A stretch of DNA of 64,000 nt, from the NCBI GenBank assembly GCA_964017065.1, contig OZ024792.1, positions 938,092 to 1,002,091 on the forward strand, read 5' to 3'. The position numbers and the translations under genes are program-made. Every line of letters begins with the position of its first letter. Position 1 is the first letter of the stretch. Below the pieces are notes generated by a model. It was not told where the DNA came from and did not search any database. It saw nothing but the letters and a program-made list of their open reading frames with translations. Shown here one piece after another: positions 1 to 9,874 of the stretch. This DNA comes from Haliclona indistincta. Taxonomy: Eukaryota; Porifera; Demospongiae; Haplosclerida; Chalinidae.

Positions 1-230
1 CCATGGATTAGCCGCTCGAGCAAGGCTTGCCAGCACAGAAAACGTCTTCATAGGACTATAAATTCAGTGAAGAAGCTGCAGAGAGTGTTTTCGTGGAGAT
101 GTTCGAGCGGTGAGACGTAAACAAGCGTGTTTTTTGACGACACACACACATATACACAGACGGACACAAACGCATAACCCTGGCGCATACTGCGCACGGG
201 TAAAAAGTGTTAAATATTCCGAAATTAAGC
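1..230. repeat. Dispersed repeat, second copy at 22424-22625
   Basis: The first ~230 bases are closely similar to 22424-22625, sharing the opening CCATGGATTAGCCGCTCGA and a CA-rich stretch near 145. Open frames here and in the second copy share a C-terminal peptide, but this is explained by the repeat and not by a gene. The left edge is cut by the window. Confidence 0.7.
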
Positions 231-735
231 TAAATTGAAGAATACAAATAACCGCCCAAAATCCAGTGGTTTTCGGCGCGCCTCCTGCGCTAAACGCTAT
301 GGCGACGGCATTTTCTATGGCTTCAGTGCAAATTTCACAACATTTTATGAGAAACAAAATGACCGCCAAGAAAATTTGGACATTTTATGGCTTCAGGGTG
401 CTCGGAAACACATTTTTGTGCATTCTCTATGATCTGGGCTACATTTTGCGCTCACCAAAACCACTGCTATTTGTGTGTACTTTTCAGTATCCAGCCCCAA
501 AGTACTAACTTTGAGCAAAATTTGACGAGGTCGTTGCACTTAATCGGCTTCACTTTCGAAGTGGGAGGAGCATATCGACTGACTTGAGTGTTGGCAATTG
601 CAGCTACTCACTGGCGTAAAAGGACGCAAATTTGAGACCAGTAGCACAAAAGACACACGAGATATTCACGAAAGAAGTGGTCAGCATTTACGAGGTTAAA
701 ATTTCAGTAAGATAATTTAGTAATTAAAGGGTTAA
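231..735. other. Non-genic DNA ending in a piggyBac-like terminus
   Basis: I recognise no gene here. The right edge is AAAGGG followed by TTAA (726-735), and receptor A homology begins immediately after. TTAA target sites beside a CCCTTT-type end are typical of piggyBac-like elements, and the element at 31167-31764 has the same end. I infer that such an element, or a deletion starting from it, removed the rest of receptor A. The left end is not visible. Confidence 0.45.
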
Positions 736-2278
736 TGACTATTATCACAATGACTCTTACCGCTAACAGACCAAATATTGCAATGACCACACCCATTACT
801 GCTATAATTACTGAACTCAATTGCTGCTCATCACTAGCCTGAGTAGGTGTGGTTATAGGTGTGTGAGCATCCACTGACAATGAAGTTTGAGTGATTGTAG
901 TAAAGATAGCAGCTGTTGTTGCTGTTTTTAAAATCTGTGATGTATGTGAAGTAGAGTGGTTTCAATTTGATTAGACAGATCAGCACATGTTATGTTTACT
1001 AATGGTTGGAGTCCAATACAAGTTGGTCCACTGTAGTTCTCAGGAGCCAGTAGTGTGAACACATTGCTCCTCATCAGAGGCTGGTCAGGATCAGCAGTTG
1101 TGTTGATCACCTGACACCAGTACTTGCCTAGTAGACTAGTACTGTAGGGCTGGTTGATAAACTTATTGTCATGATATCTCGATGACCGTTCAGTATTACT
1201 CAGTTGACTAACAGGATCACCTAGTCCCAGGCATTGTACTAATCCATCTGTGTTCTCTCTGAACCATTCAATAAAATAGTTGGTATTTACAGTAGAATGT
1301 CTCCTCACAAAACATTCTAATGATATTCGAACTATATTTTGGTGATCGTAGGGATTACAACCTTGTTGTGTGCTAGAGGGAGGCTGTGCCAGATACGCAA
1401 AGCTACAATTTTGACCTATAATGGTATTATAGGTGGGAAAAGTGCTCGTGGGAAAAGTCGTGGTGGAGGCACAGCTGCCTCGGTGGCTGTGCCTCGGAGG
1501 AGTACTCGGATAGCTGGAACTGCTGGCGGTAACCAAGCTGTTTCTACCCATGAGGAAGACGGAGCCTCCTCAAGGTCACTGCATAGACCTGCTCATAGTC
1601 GGTCTCCCAGCTGTCAGGGCTCACCCCAAAGTCAGTCTGCTGCTTCGCCTCTCCCCTGTTCATCTCCCAAGTCGCTGCTACCCGCACCACGTCAGTCTGA
1701 GTCTTCCTTGCCTCTGAAGCCTCCCATGCCAAGTCGCCCTCCTTTTCTTCTTCCTACTCCTTTAGCCAACTCTCTCGTTCCTATTCCAGTCTTCTCTCGC
1801 GTCTCTCTTCTCTTCTCCCTGATTCTGTCAGTGTTTCTATTTCTTTCTCTCCACTAACAGCTGTGTGCTGGCTCTATGATCTCTTTCCCTCGTCACTAGT
1901 GACTATACTCTATATATGCTTTTACTACTCTCTCCACTCATGACTGCTGCTCTCAATCTGATCTGTGCCACGAGTCTCCCCATACCATTGTCTTCATTAT
2001 CTCTACTGTTGTCCCTACAACACTGTCACTAACACTACATGTCTACTATACCAGGCAGTCTCACTTTGCGTGAGGCTGACCCTCAGCATTCTTCATAATT
2101 ATCATATCATTCTCTCACTTTGCTCACTACTATCCTGTAATGCTGTAACGCCAGAAATAATAATAATAATTATAAATGATAGTTTTAGTCAGAATAGCCA
2201 TAAATGGTCCTTACCTGAACAGTGAGTATTGAACATCATTATTGTGAAAACAATGCATATGACAAGTGGAGACACCAT
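732..2278 (-). pseudogene. Receptor locus A: Ig-like receptor, broken
   Basis: The signal-peptide exon (start 2278, donor after 2215) is intact and reads MVSPLVICIVFTIMMFNTHCS. The Ig-like exon begins at 1415 and carries the family signatures WFRENT, LLGKYWCQV and TADPDQPLMRSNVFTLLAP. Near 951-955 it has two extra bases relative to loci H and P, shifting the frame to a stop at 928 before the membrane segment. The stalk and most of the transmembrane region can still be read in another frame between 740 and 930. Homology stops at a TTAA at 732 and no cytoplasmic tail follows. A 737-bp insertion sits in intron 1. The ectodomain is the GLVQCLGLG subtype. A truncated secreted product is possible but less likely than a pseudogene. 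Confidence 0.8.
1432..2168 (+). mobile_element. Retroelement-like insertion with (AAT)n tail
   Basis: This 737-bp insertion splits intron 1 of locus A. The uninterrupted intron can be read at 44262-44300. It ends in an (AAT)n run and is flanked by ATTATA on both sides (1426-1431, 2169-2174), as expected of a short target duplication. Its 5' part has an open frame rich in Gly, Arg, Ser and Pro and no recognised domain. It could be a SINE or the end of a LINE. Confidence 0.6.
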
Positions 2279-2865
2279 GGCCAGTTTAAGCAGAACCAGT
2301 GACAGAAAGTTTAGCCGTATGACTGCATGCAGGGTACGAATTTTAACTAGTTAATTAACTTTGCGTTTTTGTTCTCTCTATAAAGTACGCCGATTTTTGA
2401 CCAGTCTAGTATTACGTGGGTGTACACGATTACATGAAAAGCGTTGTTAATTGTTTATTTTAGAGTGAGCAGATAATGCAAAAAAACTTCACTCGTAATA
2501 ATAATAAGCACACGAAGACTGCAATATTGATAACATGTCTTATTATTGAAAAGTACAAGCGCCGGCATTGCTGTACTGAATATCGGTGAGCATATTAATC
2601 AGTTATACTGCTATGCACTCTTAGACACAAAAGTACATGTCTCTAAAACGACTTGTTCATTGAAGAGATCTCATAATGTTTTCTGTCAAAAATGAAATCT
2701 TGCAATAGTTGTAACAAAATTAATTATAAACAGGAAAATTAAGTGTAGACATAGCTACTGTTCACTAGCTGTGACCACACATTGCTAGACAATGTTTAGT
2801 CACTGGTGGATTAATGAGGAGCAAGTAAGCTAGCTGTATTAATGTTCTTATTCTGCATTACTCAT
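2279..2865. promoter_or_regulatory. Conserved spacer between paired receptor loci (5' flank of A)
   Basis: This stretch is collinear and highly similar to 44390-44934 (between I and H) and to 50060-50476 plus 48990-49110 (between N/J and L). In each case it lies upstream of a type-3 or QCLG receptor and downstream of a YxTP receptor. It must hold the promoter of one and the 3' end of the other, though I see no specific motif. Conservation may simply reflect recent duplication. Confidence 0.5.
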
Positions 2866-2900
2866 TACAGCAGACTTGTTCATGTAGATTGGATTAAATA

Positions 2901-3190
2901 CAAGTAATAAAAACATTTTAACCAAAATGCAAGAGATTTAGGGTTGGTATATTTATCGAAAAAGTATGGAAACAAGATTTTGAAATGAAAAGGATTGTAA
3001 CAATAGCAGTATAATGCTAGCTCCCTATTAAATTAACCACAACTATCGAAAGCAGTTAATTTAGGGAGGTAGCATTATACTGCTATTGTTACTATCCTTT
3101 TCATTTCAAAATCTTGTTTCCATACTTTTTCGATAAATATACCAACCCTAAATCTCTTGCATTTTGGTTAAAATGTTTTTATTACTTGTT
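2901..3190. mobile_element. Palindromic MITE, ~125-bp arms
   Basis: Bases 2901-3035 return in inverse complement at 3065-3190 around a short loop. The ends read CAAGTAATAAAAACATTT and its complement. There is no coding capacity. It is the first element of the stack inserted in the last exon of locus B. Confidence 0.8.
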
Positions 3191-3413
3191 TCTTTTCTTT
3201 TTTTATTAATGACTTAGTTGGCACTTATGCTAATACAGTGTAAAGAGTTAGCCTAGTATTTCAGCTGACAGTGCATGGGCTGCATGGCGATCGACTCTGC
3301 ACTGCATGCATGCAACACGTACCATGCAACATTAGCAGTGGCGTAGGAATAAATGGCGCACCGGTGCTGGAGCATCACCTTGAATTTACCCAGCTAATAA
3401 TATTCACTATTAA

Positions 3414-4104
3414 GGTGGCGGGATACCAAAATTAATGATATTCATGATTTTACTGGGTACTGTTATTTTCACGACAAGACTGAACTTGGTGGCTGCTTTT
3501 TGCACTCAGTCTTACTCGCGCTGTCTCTAGGACCTGATTAATGTAAGTTTCGAGCCTATGCTCTCCGCCGTCGCGAAGCTACAAGACCGACCATGGCGAG
3601 CTTGGAAACGTTGCTCTCCATTTTGTGTGCAGTTTTTCTACTTCTATGTGAATCGTAGCGGGCTGAGAACTCTTCAGTGTGTTCATCTATCGTATCTCCA
3701 GGTATTCAAGGATCCGATTTGCTGCGCGCTTCTCGAGTGCAGAGCTAGCGACGCTTGCTCATGGCTGTTTGGCGTTTGATCGTGTATCTAACGAACAAAA
3801 GAGAGATATCGAAAAAGCATCCTTGAAGTCCTAGATCCTGGGGTGGTAAGCGTGCTCATGTAGCTGTAAGCTCTTCGTTTATCATGTAACTCGATAAAAA
3901 CTGCACAAACCTCCTCGCGATGGTTGGTCTTGTAGCTTCGCGACGGTGGGGAGCATAGGCTCGAAACTTACATTAATCAGGTCCTAGAGACAGCGCGAGT
4001 AAGACTGAGTGCAAAAAGTAGCCACCAAGTTCAGTCTTGTCGTGAAAATAACAGTACCCAGTAAAATCATGAATATCATTAATTTTGGTATCCCGCCACC
4101 TTAA
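3414..4104. mobile_element. Foldback element, ~185-bp terminal inverted repeats
   Basis: The segment 3414-3600 (starting TAAGGTGGCGGGATACC) is the inverse complement of 3915-4104. The 300-bp centre has no recognised gene. The open frame at 3558-3779 overlaps an arm and is not a gene. Related AAGGTGG ends occur at 38342, 60418 and 63904 upstream of receptor genes. Confidence 0.75.
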
Positions 4105-4255
4105 GTAACACGCCCAGTCTTAGTGAATATCATTATTAAACAAGCTTGTTATTGCAGGCCCATGGCGCACAACAATAATTATTGCATATTTTCAAGGCGA
4201 TCGTCCACGCAGCAAGACCAACTAGCCACCAAGATCAAGACTGCAAATTCACGGT

Positions 4256-5760
4256 GTAACGGAGATATGTGTTCCCCCTGATTTTCTGTTCCCCCGAACA
4301 GATATCTCCAGCCACGCCCTCGGAGATATGTGTTCCCCCTGATGAACTAGCAGTGATATCTGTTCCCCCTCACGCGGATATGTGTTTCCCCGATGATATG
4401 TGTTTCCCACTCGCTCGCGCGCGTATTGATGCGTGAGTACTAGCTCATCGTAGACTACACCGGCACAGGAGAGACTTCGATTGCATGGCGAATGACTGCT
4501 CTAAACTATAGTATAGTGATCTAGAGCATTTTGGCTTTCAATTGTAGCTTTGTGATGCCCTCTGACAGTGTCTCACTTGCACTAGTGACTGCTGATCGAT
4601 CTTGTGCATGTATTACCTCAATTAGTTTATTAATGCATGCAGAGCGGCTGTTTCAAGCAGTATAGATATCTCTAATCATGGAGGTGTATGCTCTGATGAT
4701 CAAGGTAATCATTGCCTATTAAAAATATAGTCATAATAAATAGTTAAAGTTTTAAAATAAACAGCTATAATGCAAATCTTATTTCGTTGCAGAGAATTTC
4801 TCTTGCAGTAGTAGTAGCAGTAGCATATGTGCTGACAAGTGACGTCACCCTTGACTGCGTTTTGCAGAGTTGACAAGTAGACAAGTATTCAGTAGTCATC
4901 GATCTCATCTGGCTATAAAATTTATTATTCAGACTAGGCATACTTGAAATTCCTCAGTGCAATGGCCATATCGATGGAGGAAGAGAACTACACTTGTCTT
5001 GATAAAATAGCATACCAGATTGTTTGTGAGACGAGCAATTCGCGCGCGTGTGCTAATTTGCTGGGAACAGATAACACTGCGTTTTAATTCATCAGGGGGA
5101 ACACATATCTCCGAGGGCGTGGCTGGAGATATCTGTTCGGGGGAACAGAAAATCAAGGGGAACACTAGCCTCGTGACCAGGCTCGTATTAGAGCCTGGTT
5201 CATACTGCGTGCGCATGCGTCGTATATTAATGTGAATTGAGCATTAAAAATTGCATTATTACGTACTTCCGCTCTTTGTTTTATTGATAATGACGTGTAT
5301 ACACACAAATCAGTAGTAAAGCAATGTGTTGCCTTTATCTTGCTAAAACAACCACGAATACAAGCATAGCAACACACAGCGCTTAGCTTCAAGTCTCCTG
5401 GCGACTATAGTGTGAGTCTGGATAGCTACAAACCAAGCATCTCGTACTAAATGGATGATACCTGATGCAACCAAGCGAATAGGTTCGTCCCGTTTTACAA
5501 ACAGCTCGCGCACAAGCTGATACACCTTAGGAACCACACTAGATATCTGTATTTGCTGTCTGAAGAGCGTACGACACTGGCAAAAGACGATGGAGTCCTC
5601 CATTACAGATAGGCGTGACGTCAAATAACACGGAAGTATCCTATTAATATACGGTTTCTTGACATTCCAAGAAATTTTGACGCATGCGCACGCAGTATGT
5701 ACCAGGCTCTAATACGAGCCTGGTCACGAGGCTAGGGGAACACATATCTCCGTTACAACG
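4256..5760. mobile_element. Foldback element hosting a nested MULE-like element
   Basis: The terminal repeats start TGTAACGGAGATATGTG at the left and are mirrored at 5743-5755. A longer inverted block (4300-4345 versus 5085-5135) carries GGAGATATGTGTTCCCCC-type motifs several times. The right arm is interrupted by the element at 5166-5734. ACGG on both sides may be a target duplication. No gene is recognised inside. Confidence 0.6.
5166..5734. mobile_element. Mutator-like foldback element with 9-bp target duplication
   Basis: The inverted ends TAGCCTCGTGACCAGGCTCG are followed by ~55-bp arms. The element is flanked by GGGGAACAC at 5157-5165 and 5735-5743, an exact 9-bp duplication. Long inverted repeats with 9-bp duplications are typical of Mutator-like elements. 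There is no transposase, so it is non-autonomous. Confidence 0.75.
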
Positions 5761-5888
5761 GCACAACGTACTGTAAATTGCATAATCATGAATAATTAAT
5801 TAGCAAAATTTTTCCGGGCTCGCTTCGCTCGTCCAATTATGTTGTCTAGTGCATCACTTTCGAAAAAATCTTTCTACCCCACTGATTA

Positions 5889-6884
5889 GCTAAGCTTAAG
5901 TAGGGTCCGCAATGAAAAAATCGACTGTCACAGATTCAGCGGGATGGCGACTCAGTGTGTAGAGTTACTTGGTACGGACATAGAACGGATAGATATAGAA
6001 GCGCCAAGTCTTTCCTTTTTGCAGGAAAAAATAAAACGCTAAAAAATTAGGGGTGGAGCCTACGAATTGCTTATAAACTATTTTATATTCGAGTTACATT
6101 CGATGCACGAGATCCAGATTTGTTGTCAAGAATGCACAGCATCGTGCTGTCATGATTTCAACACTCTTCGAGGTCGCAACAGCTCCTCTGCATCGTTTTC
6201 AAGGCGACATTTGGAAGTGGGCGGGGTCTCCGAGACGCCACAATATTAGTTCTTGGTCTCTAGCGCTCTTGTACATCGTCCAATAGCAACCCTCATGCAC
6301 TTTCTGTTCAAGTAGGGTAGCAATGTAATTGCACACCAAGTTTAATCAAGTTCATTTGCTTCCTTCCACCAAATCCAAGAAATACTTCAAAATTTTGGAT
6401 TTGGTGGAAGGAAGCAAATGAACTTGATGAAACTTGGTGTGCAATTACATTGCTACCCTACTTAGACAGAAAGTGCATGAGGGTTGCTATTGGACGATGT
6501 ACAAGAGCGCTAGAGTCCAAGAACTATTATTGTGGCGTCTCGGAGACCCCGCCCACTTCCAAATGTCGCCTTGAAAACGATGCAGAGGAGCTGTTGCGAC
6601 CTCGAAGAGTGTTGAAATCATGACAGCACGATGCTGTGCATTCTTGACAACAAATCTGGATCTCGTGCATCGAATGTAACTCGAAAATAAAATAGTTTAT
6701 AAGCACTTCGTAGGCTCCACCCTTAATTTTTAGCGTTTTATTTTTTCCTGCAAAAAGGAAAGACTTGGCGCTTCTCTGTATATCCCTACTATGTCCGTAC
6801 CAAGCAACTTTACACACTGAGTCGCCATCCCGCTGAATCTGTGACAGTCGATTTTTTCATTGCGGACCCTAGCTTAAGCTAGCA
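5889..6884. mobile_element. Nearly perfect 1-kb palindrome (foldback element)
   Basis: Arms of about 490 bp (5889-6385 and 6400-6884) are inverse complements with few mismatches and a ~15-25 bp loop. Both arms translate to the same peptide on opposite strands, which merely reflects the palindrome. No transposase is visible. The stem is unusually long and may extrude as a cruciform. Confidence 0.8.
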
Positions 6885-7214
6885 TTCTTACAAACCTGAA
6901 GAAACAAATCCAGTGTAACAGTGATGATTTGCTCGTTGTCTGCTGTGAACACTGCTAGTGGCAGCAGCACTCGCGTTCCAAGCAATTTGTACTAAGGTGC
7001 GCTTGTATTAGAATAATTGCATACACGGGCGTGCGCGAGTAGGCGTAACCTAGTAACGGAGTTCAAACAGAATGATGGAATGGAGTCTGTTATGGACCAA
7101 AAATCGCTGTTTTCTTGGAAATACTCGCTTCTGCTAGTGTTTTAGGCTTAAATAGATATCAGGTGCACTGCTCCCAACGACTAGTGTAGTTTCTGTGTAG
7201 GTTTTGTCTTGAAT
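6885..7214. other. Non-genic spacer within the repeat stack
   Basis: No open frame or known motif is convincing here. It lies between the large palindrome and a partial FB1 copy, inside the insertion that splits receptor B. Confidence 0.4.
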
Positions 7215-7670
7215 AGCTCACTAGCCACGGCGCTAGGCTCTCTGAAGAAGAAGAAGAAGAATAAGAAGAAGAAAGAAGATGAACAAACGGGTGACCACGT
7301 GAACTCTGGTTTACCACCTTAGACCTGGTTTCTTTTGCTTCTGAAGGTCTCTTTGTAATCGCACAAATCGTGCAAAGAGCTTCAGAGCGTTAGATTAGCT
7401 TGTAACGCCCGTACGGCGAAGATATGGCAGTGCCGTAGTAGTGCCTCCAGGCGAGACGCCATCTTTCCATGCCCATAGCAACTTGCCTTACAGTCTTTAT
7501 TAGTAGACTCATTGTAAGCGCTTATCTCTTAGGATAGCCCCTAGGTAGTTAAAATAACCCTGATGTCGTCATCAGCCAAGATATACGTGAATTATTGCGT
7601 TTAGCCTAAGTGTAGCCGCCATCTTATTTTCCACCCAACCCTAAATATGCCACGACTACCGCGTGGCATA
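7215..7670 (+). repeat. Partial FB1 composite repeat (right half)
   Basis: It matches 17060-17652, running from a short AAG-rich tract through the GAACAAACGGGTGACCACG block to a terminal hairpin TATGCCACG...CGTGGCATA. It directly abuts the resumed tail exon of locus B. Confidence 0.7.
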
Positions 7671-7715
7671 ATTCCAGCAGTATTGGGTGGCTGAATTGGC
7701 TCACTGTATTCCTCA

Positions 7716-8125
7716 TTGTAGCACTCTGCGTGGGCGTATCAAAGGCGCCGCCCGTTCTATATTTTCCATAATGAGAACGCCGTTCGCAATATGGAAAATA
7801 TAGCACGGCCAGGGAAAATATAGCACGGTCAGGGAAAATATAGCACGGCCAGAGGGTTAAAGATAGGGTGGGCGGAGACTGACCTTGGCTCGACCTCGAG
7901 AATAAGTCGCCCTGGAACAAAGATTCAGTGACAGCGGCAAGCTGTCGTGCTACAAACCAGTAAAAGCACCGTCTGCTCATGCAATACGGGAATTATTGCG
8001 CTCGGGGTGTCGGTCTCGACGCTGATACAGCACTCGGCTTCGCCTCGTGCTGTATCACCGTCTCGACCACACCCCTTGCGCAATAATTCCCGTATTGCAC
8101 TCGCAACGGTGCTTTAACTAGTTAC
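7716..8125. mobile_element. Insertion with three short tandem units and a hairpin
   Basis: This segment interrupts the tail exon of locus B, whose continuous form is at 45010-45060. It contains three repeats of AAAATATAGCACGG(C/T)CAG (7795-7852) and a hairpin at 7981-8100 with arms around TGCAATACGGGAATTATTGCG. No gene is recognised. Confidence 0.6.
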
Positions 8126-9649
8126 AACAGGTACCATTATTGCCCACATCAGCTGTACTGTAGTAGTGCTGTGTGTCTGGACTGCTATGTTTGTCTCTAA
8201 CTCTAACTGGTGTCTGGTAATCAAGTGGTGTCTTGATACTAACTGGTGTCTCATAATCTGCTTGATGTCTGGAAAATGGTGTTGCATAAACAGGTAGTTG
8301 TTGTGCTGCCTCAGGATCTAATGGCTGCTGCTGGCTACCATAACTATTCTCAGTTGTTATAGTGTTCCTTAAAGACCTGAATACAGATAAACACAACCAA
8401 ATACAATCAATCAACACTACAATGGTACTGTACTAGCATAAACTCACTCATTATTGCTATTGTCCATTGTAGTGATATCATTATTTCCTCCTAGTAAGGT
8501 GATAGTATACATTTGTACGCTTGTAATTTCAATAATACTAGTCTCTGTCTTTGTTGACAGAGGAATCTTGCTCTTTATGTTTCTTCCTTTTCAATAACAA
8601 GATCACAATAAGTGTTGAGCAGAGTAGTACTATCAGCAGTAGTAGAATACACACAGTCACTACTAGTACTATCATGAAGTGCGAGGTAGCTGGTGGTTGA
8701 TCTGTCACTAGTCCAGTAGAGGGAACTAGTGGAGAAGTAGCTTCTGATAGATTAGTGGTTGCTGTACACATAACCAGTATCTCTGATGTAACTACAAAAT
8801 TACACTGTAAAATTGAACACAACATGCAGTGCACTATTATTACCCATTAGACATCGGACATTTGTTATACCATTAGGAGCAGGCGGCATTGCAGTCTGTT
8901 CTGAGTGTTGATCAGCACATGTTAAATTAATACCAACTGTTTGGTATTTCAGTCCTGGCATTGAGTTGCAAGTTGGTCCACTGTAGTCTCCAGGAGCCAG
9001 TAGTGTGAACACATTGCTCCTCATCAGAGGGTGGTCAGGATCAGCAGTTGTGTTGATCACCTGACACCAGTACTTGCCTAGTAGACTAGGACTGTAGGGC
9101 TGGTTGAAGAGTGCTGCCTCATGGTATGTTGAGAAATGATCAATGGTTTTAATACCGGTCAGCTCTTTGACAGGATCACCTAGTCCCAGGTCCTCCACTG
9201 CTCCAGTTGTGTTCTCTCTGAACCATTTGATCAAAGAAAATTAAAAAGATTTCTATCGAAATCAAAAGGATGTAGGGTTGTGAAATCTACCACTGGTCAA
9301 CAATGTAAACTAACAAGGAACAAGCATGGAATGGTAACATGATTGACTTGCTAACAGACCATAGATCCCTACATCAGTGGCTGCTGTGGTTGGCTATAGC
9401 TAGTTCGGCTAGTTGCTGTTGACTGACACCTGACGTGCATTCAGCTTGTGACAGCTTTTGTACAGCCACTGATGTAGGGATCTATGGTCTGTTAGCAAGT
9501 CAATCGTGTTACCATTCCATGCTTGTTCCTTGTTAGTTTACAATGTTGACCAGTGGTAGATTTCACAACCCTACATCCTTTTGATTTCGATAGAAATCTT
9601 TTTAATTTTCTTGTTTGTGTCCTTTTTTCTTTTTCAGTGAAGTGCAGTT

Positions 9650-9862
9650 TGTGATGACTGACAAGATTGAACTACAAGGACTATTGTCTCTTAGTCATGT
9701 GTCTTGTGTATTGTATCATGTAGCCCTTGATTCATGCTCTCATTGTGTTGCTACACTAGTACTTCCTCTTCCTGTCACCTTGTTGTATATCAGACTGTCA
9801 GTACTCAGTGTGTTCAGATTTGCTAATATCAATTCTCATAATATACTTCTGAGTATATCACA
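9650..9862 (+). repeat. 5' LTR of gypsy element
   Basis: It begins TGTGATGACTG and ends TATATCACA, with short inverted ends TGTGAT/ATCACA. It differs from the 3' LTR by one base near 9687. The open frame covering it is not a gene. Confidence 0.92.
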
Positions 9863-9874
9863 TTGGCGACGAGG

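Larger units (their letters stand above)
2866..9235 (-). pseudogene. Receptor locus B: YxTP-tail receptor shattered by insertions
   Basis: The pieces are collinear with locus I. The end of the tail exon, including the stop, is at 2866-2900. The next tail segment is at 7671-7715 and the main tail exon at 8126-8375 (motifs PVYATP, DYETP, DYQTP, HYYSTADV). The transmembrane exon is near 8545-8790, with about 25 hydrophobic residues followed by KRKKHKEQ. Part of the Ig-like exon is at 8840-9231. A 4.8-kb repeat stack splits the last exon after 2900, another insertion splits it after 7715, and FB1 cuts the Ig exon just 5' of WFRENT. The signal exon and N-terminal Ig half are absent. The donor after the transmembrane exon also appears mutated. 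It is clearly non-functional. Confidence 0.85.

Noticed and set aside
1339..1857. 172-residue Ser/Pro-rich frame as a host gene
   Set aside because: It starts inside receptor A sequence and continues into an insertion with an AAT tail. It is mobile-element sequence at best.
6067..6817. Two identical peptides on opposite strands, suggesting a duplicated gene
   Set aside because: They are the two arms of one palindrome, with no supporting gene structure.
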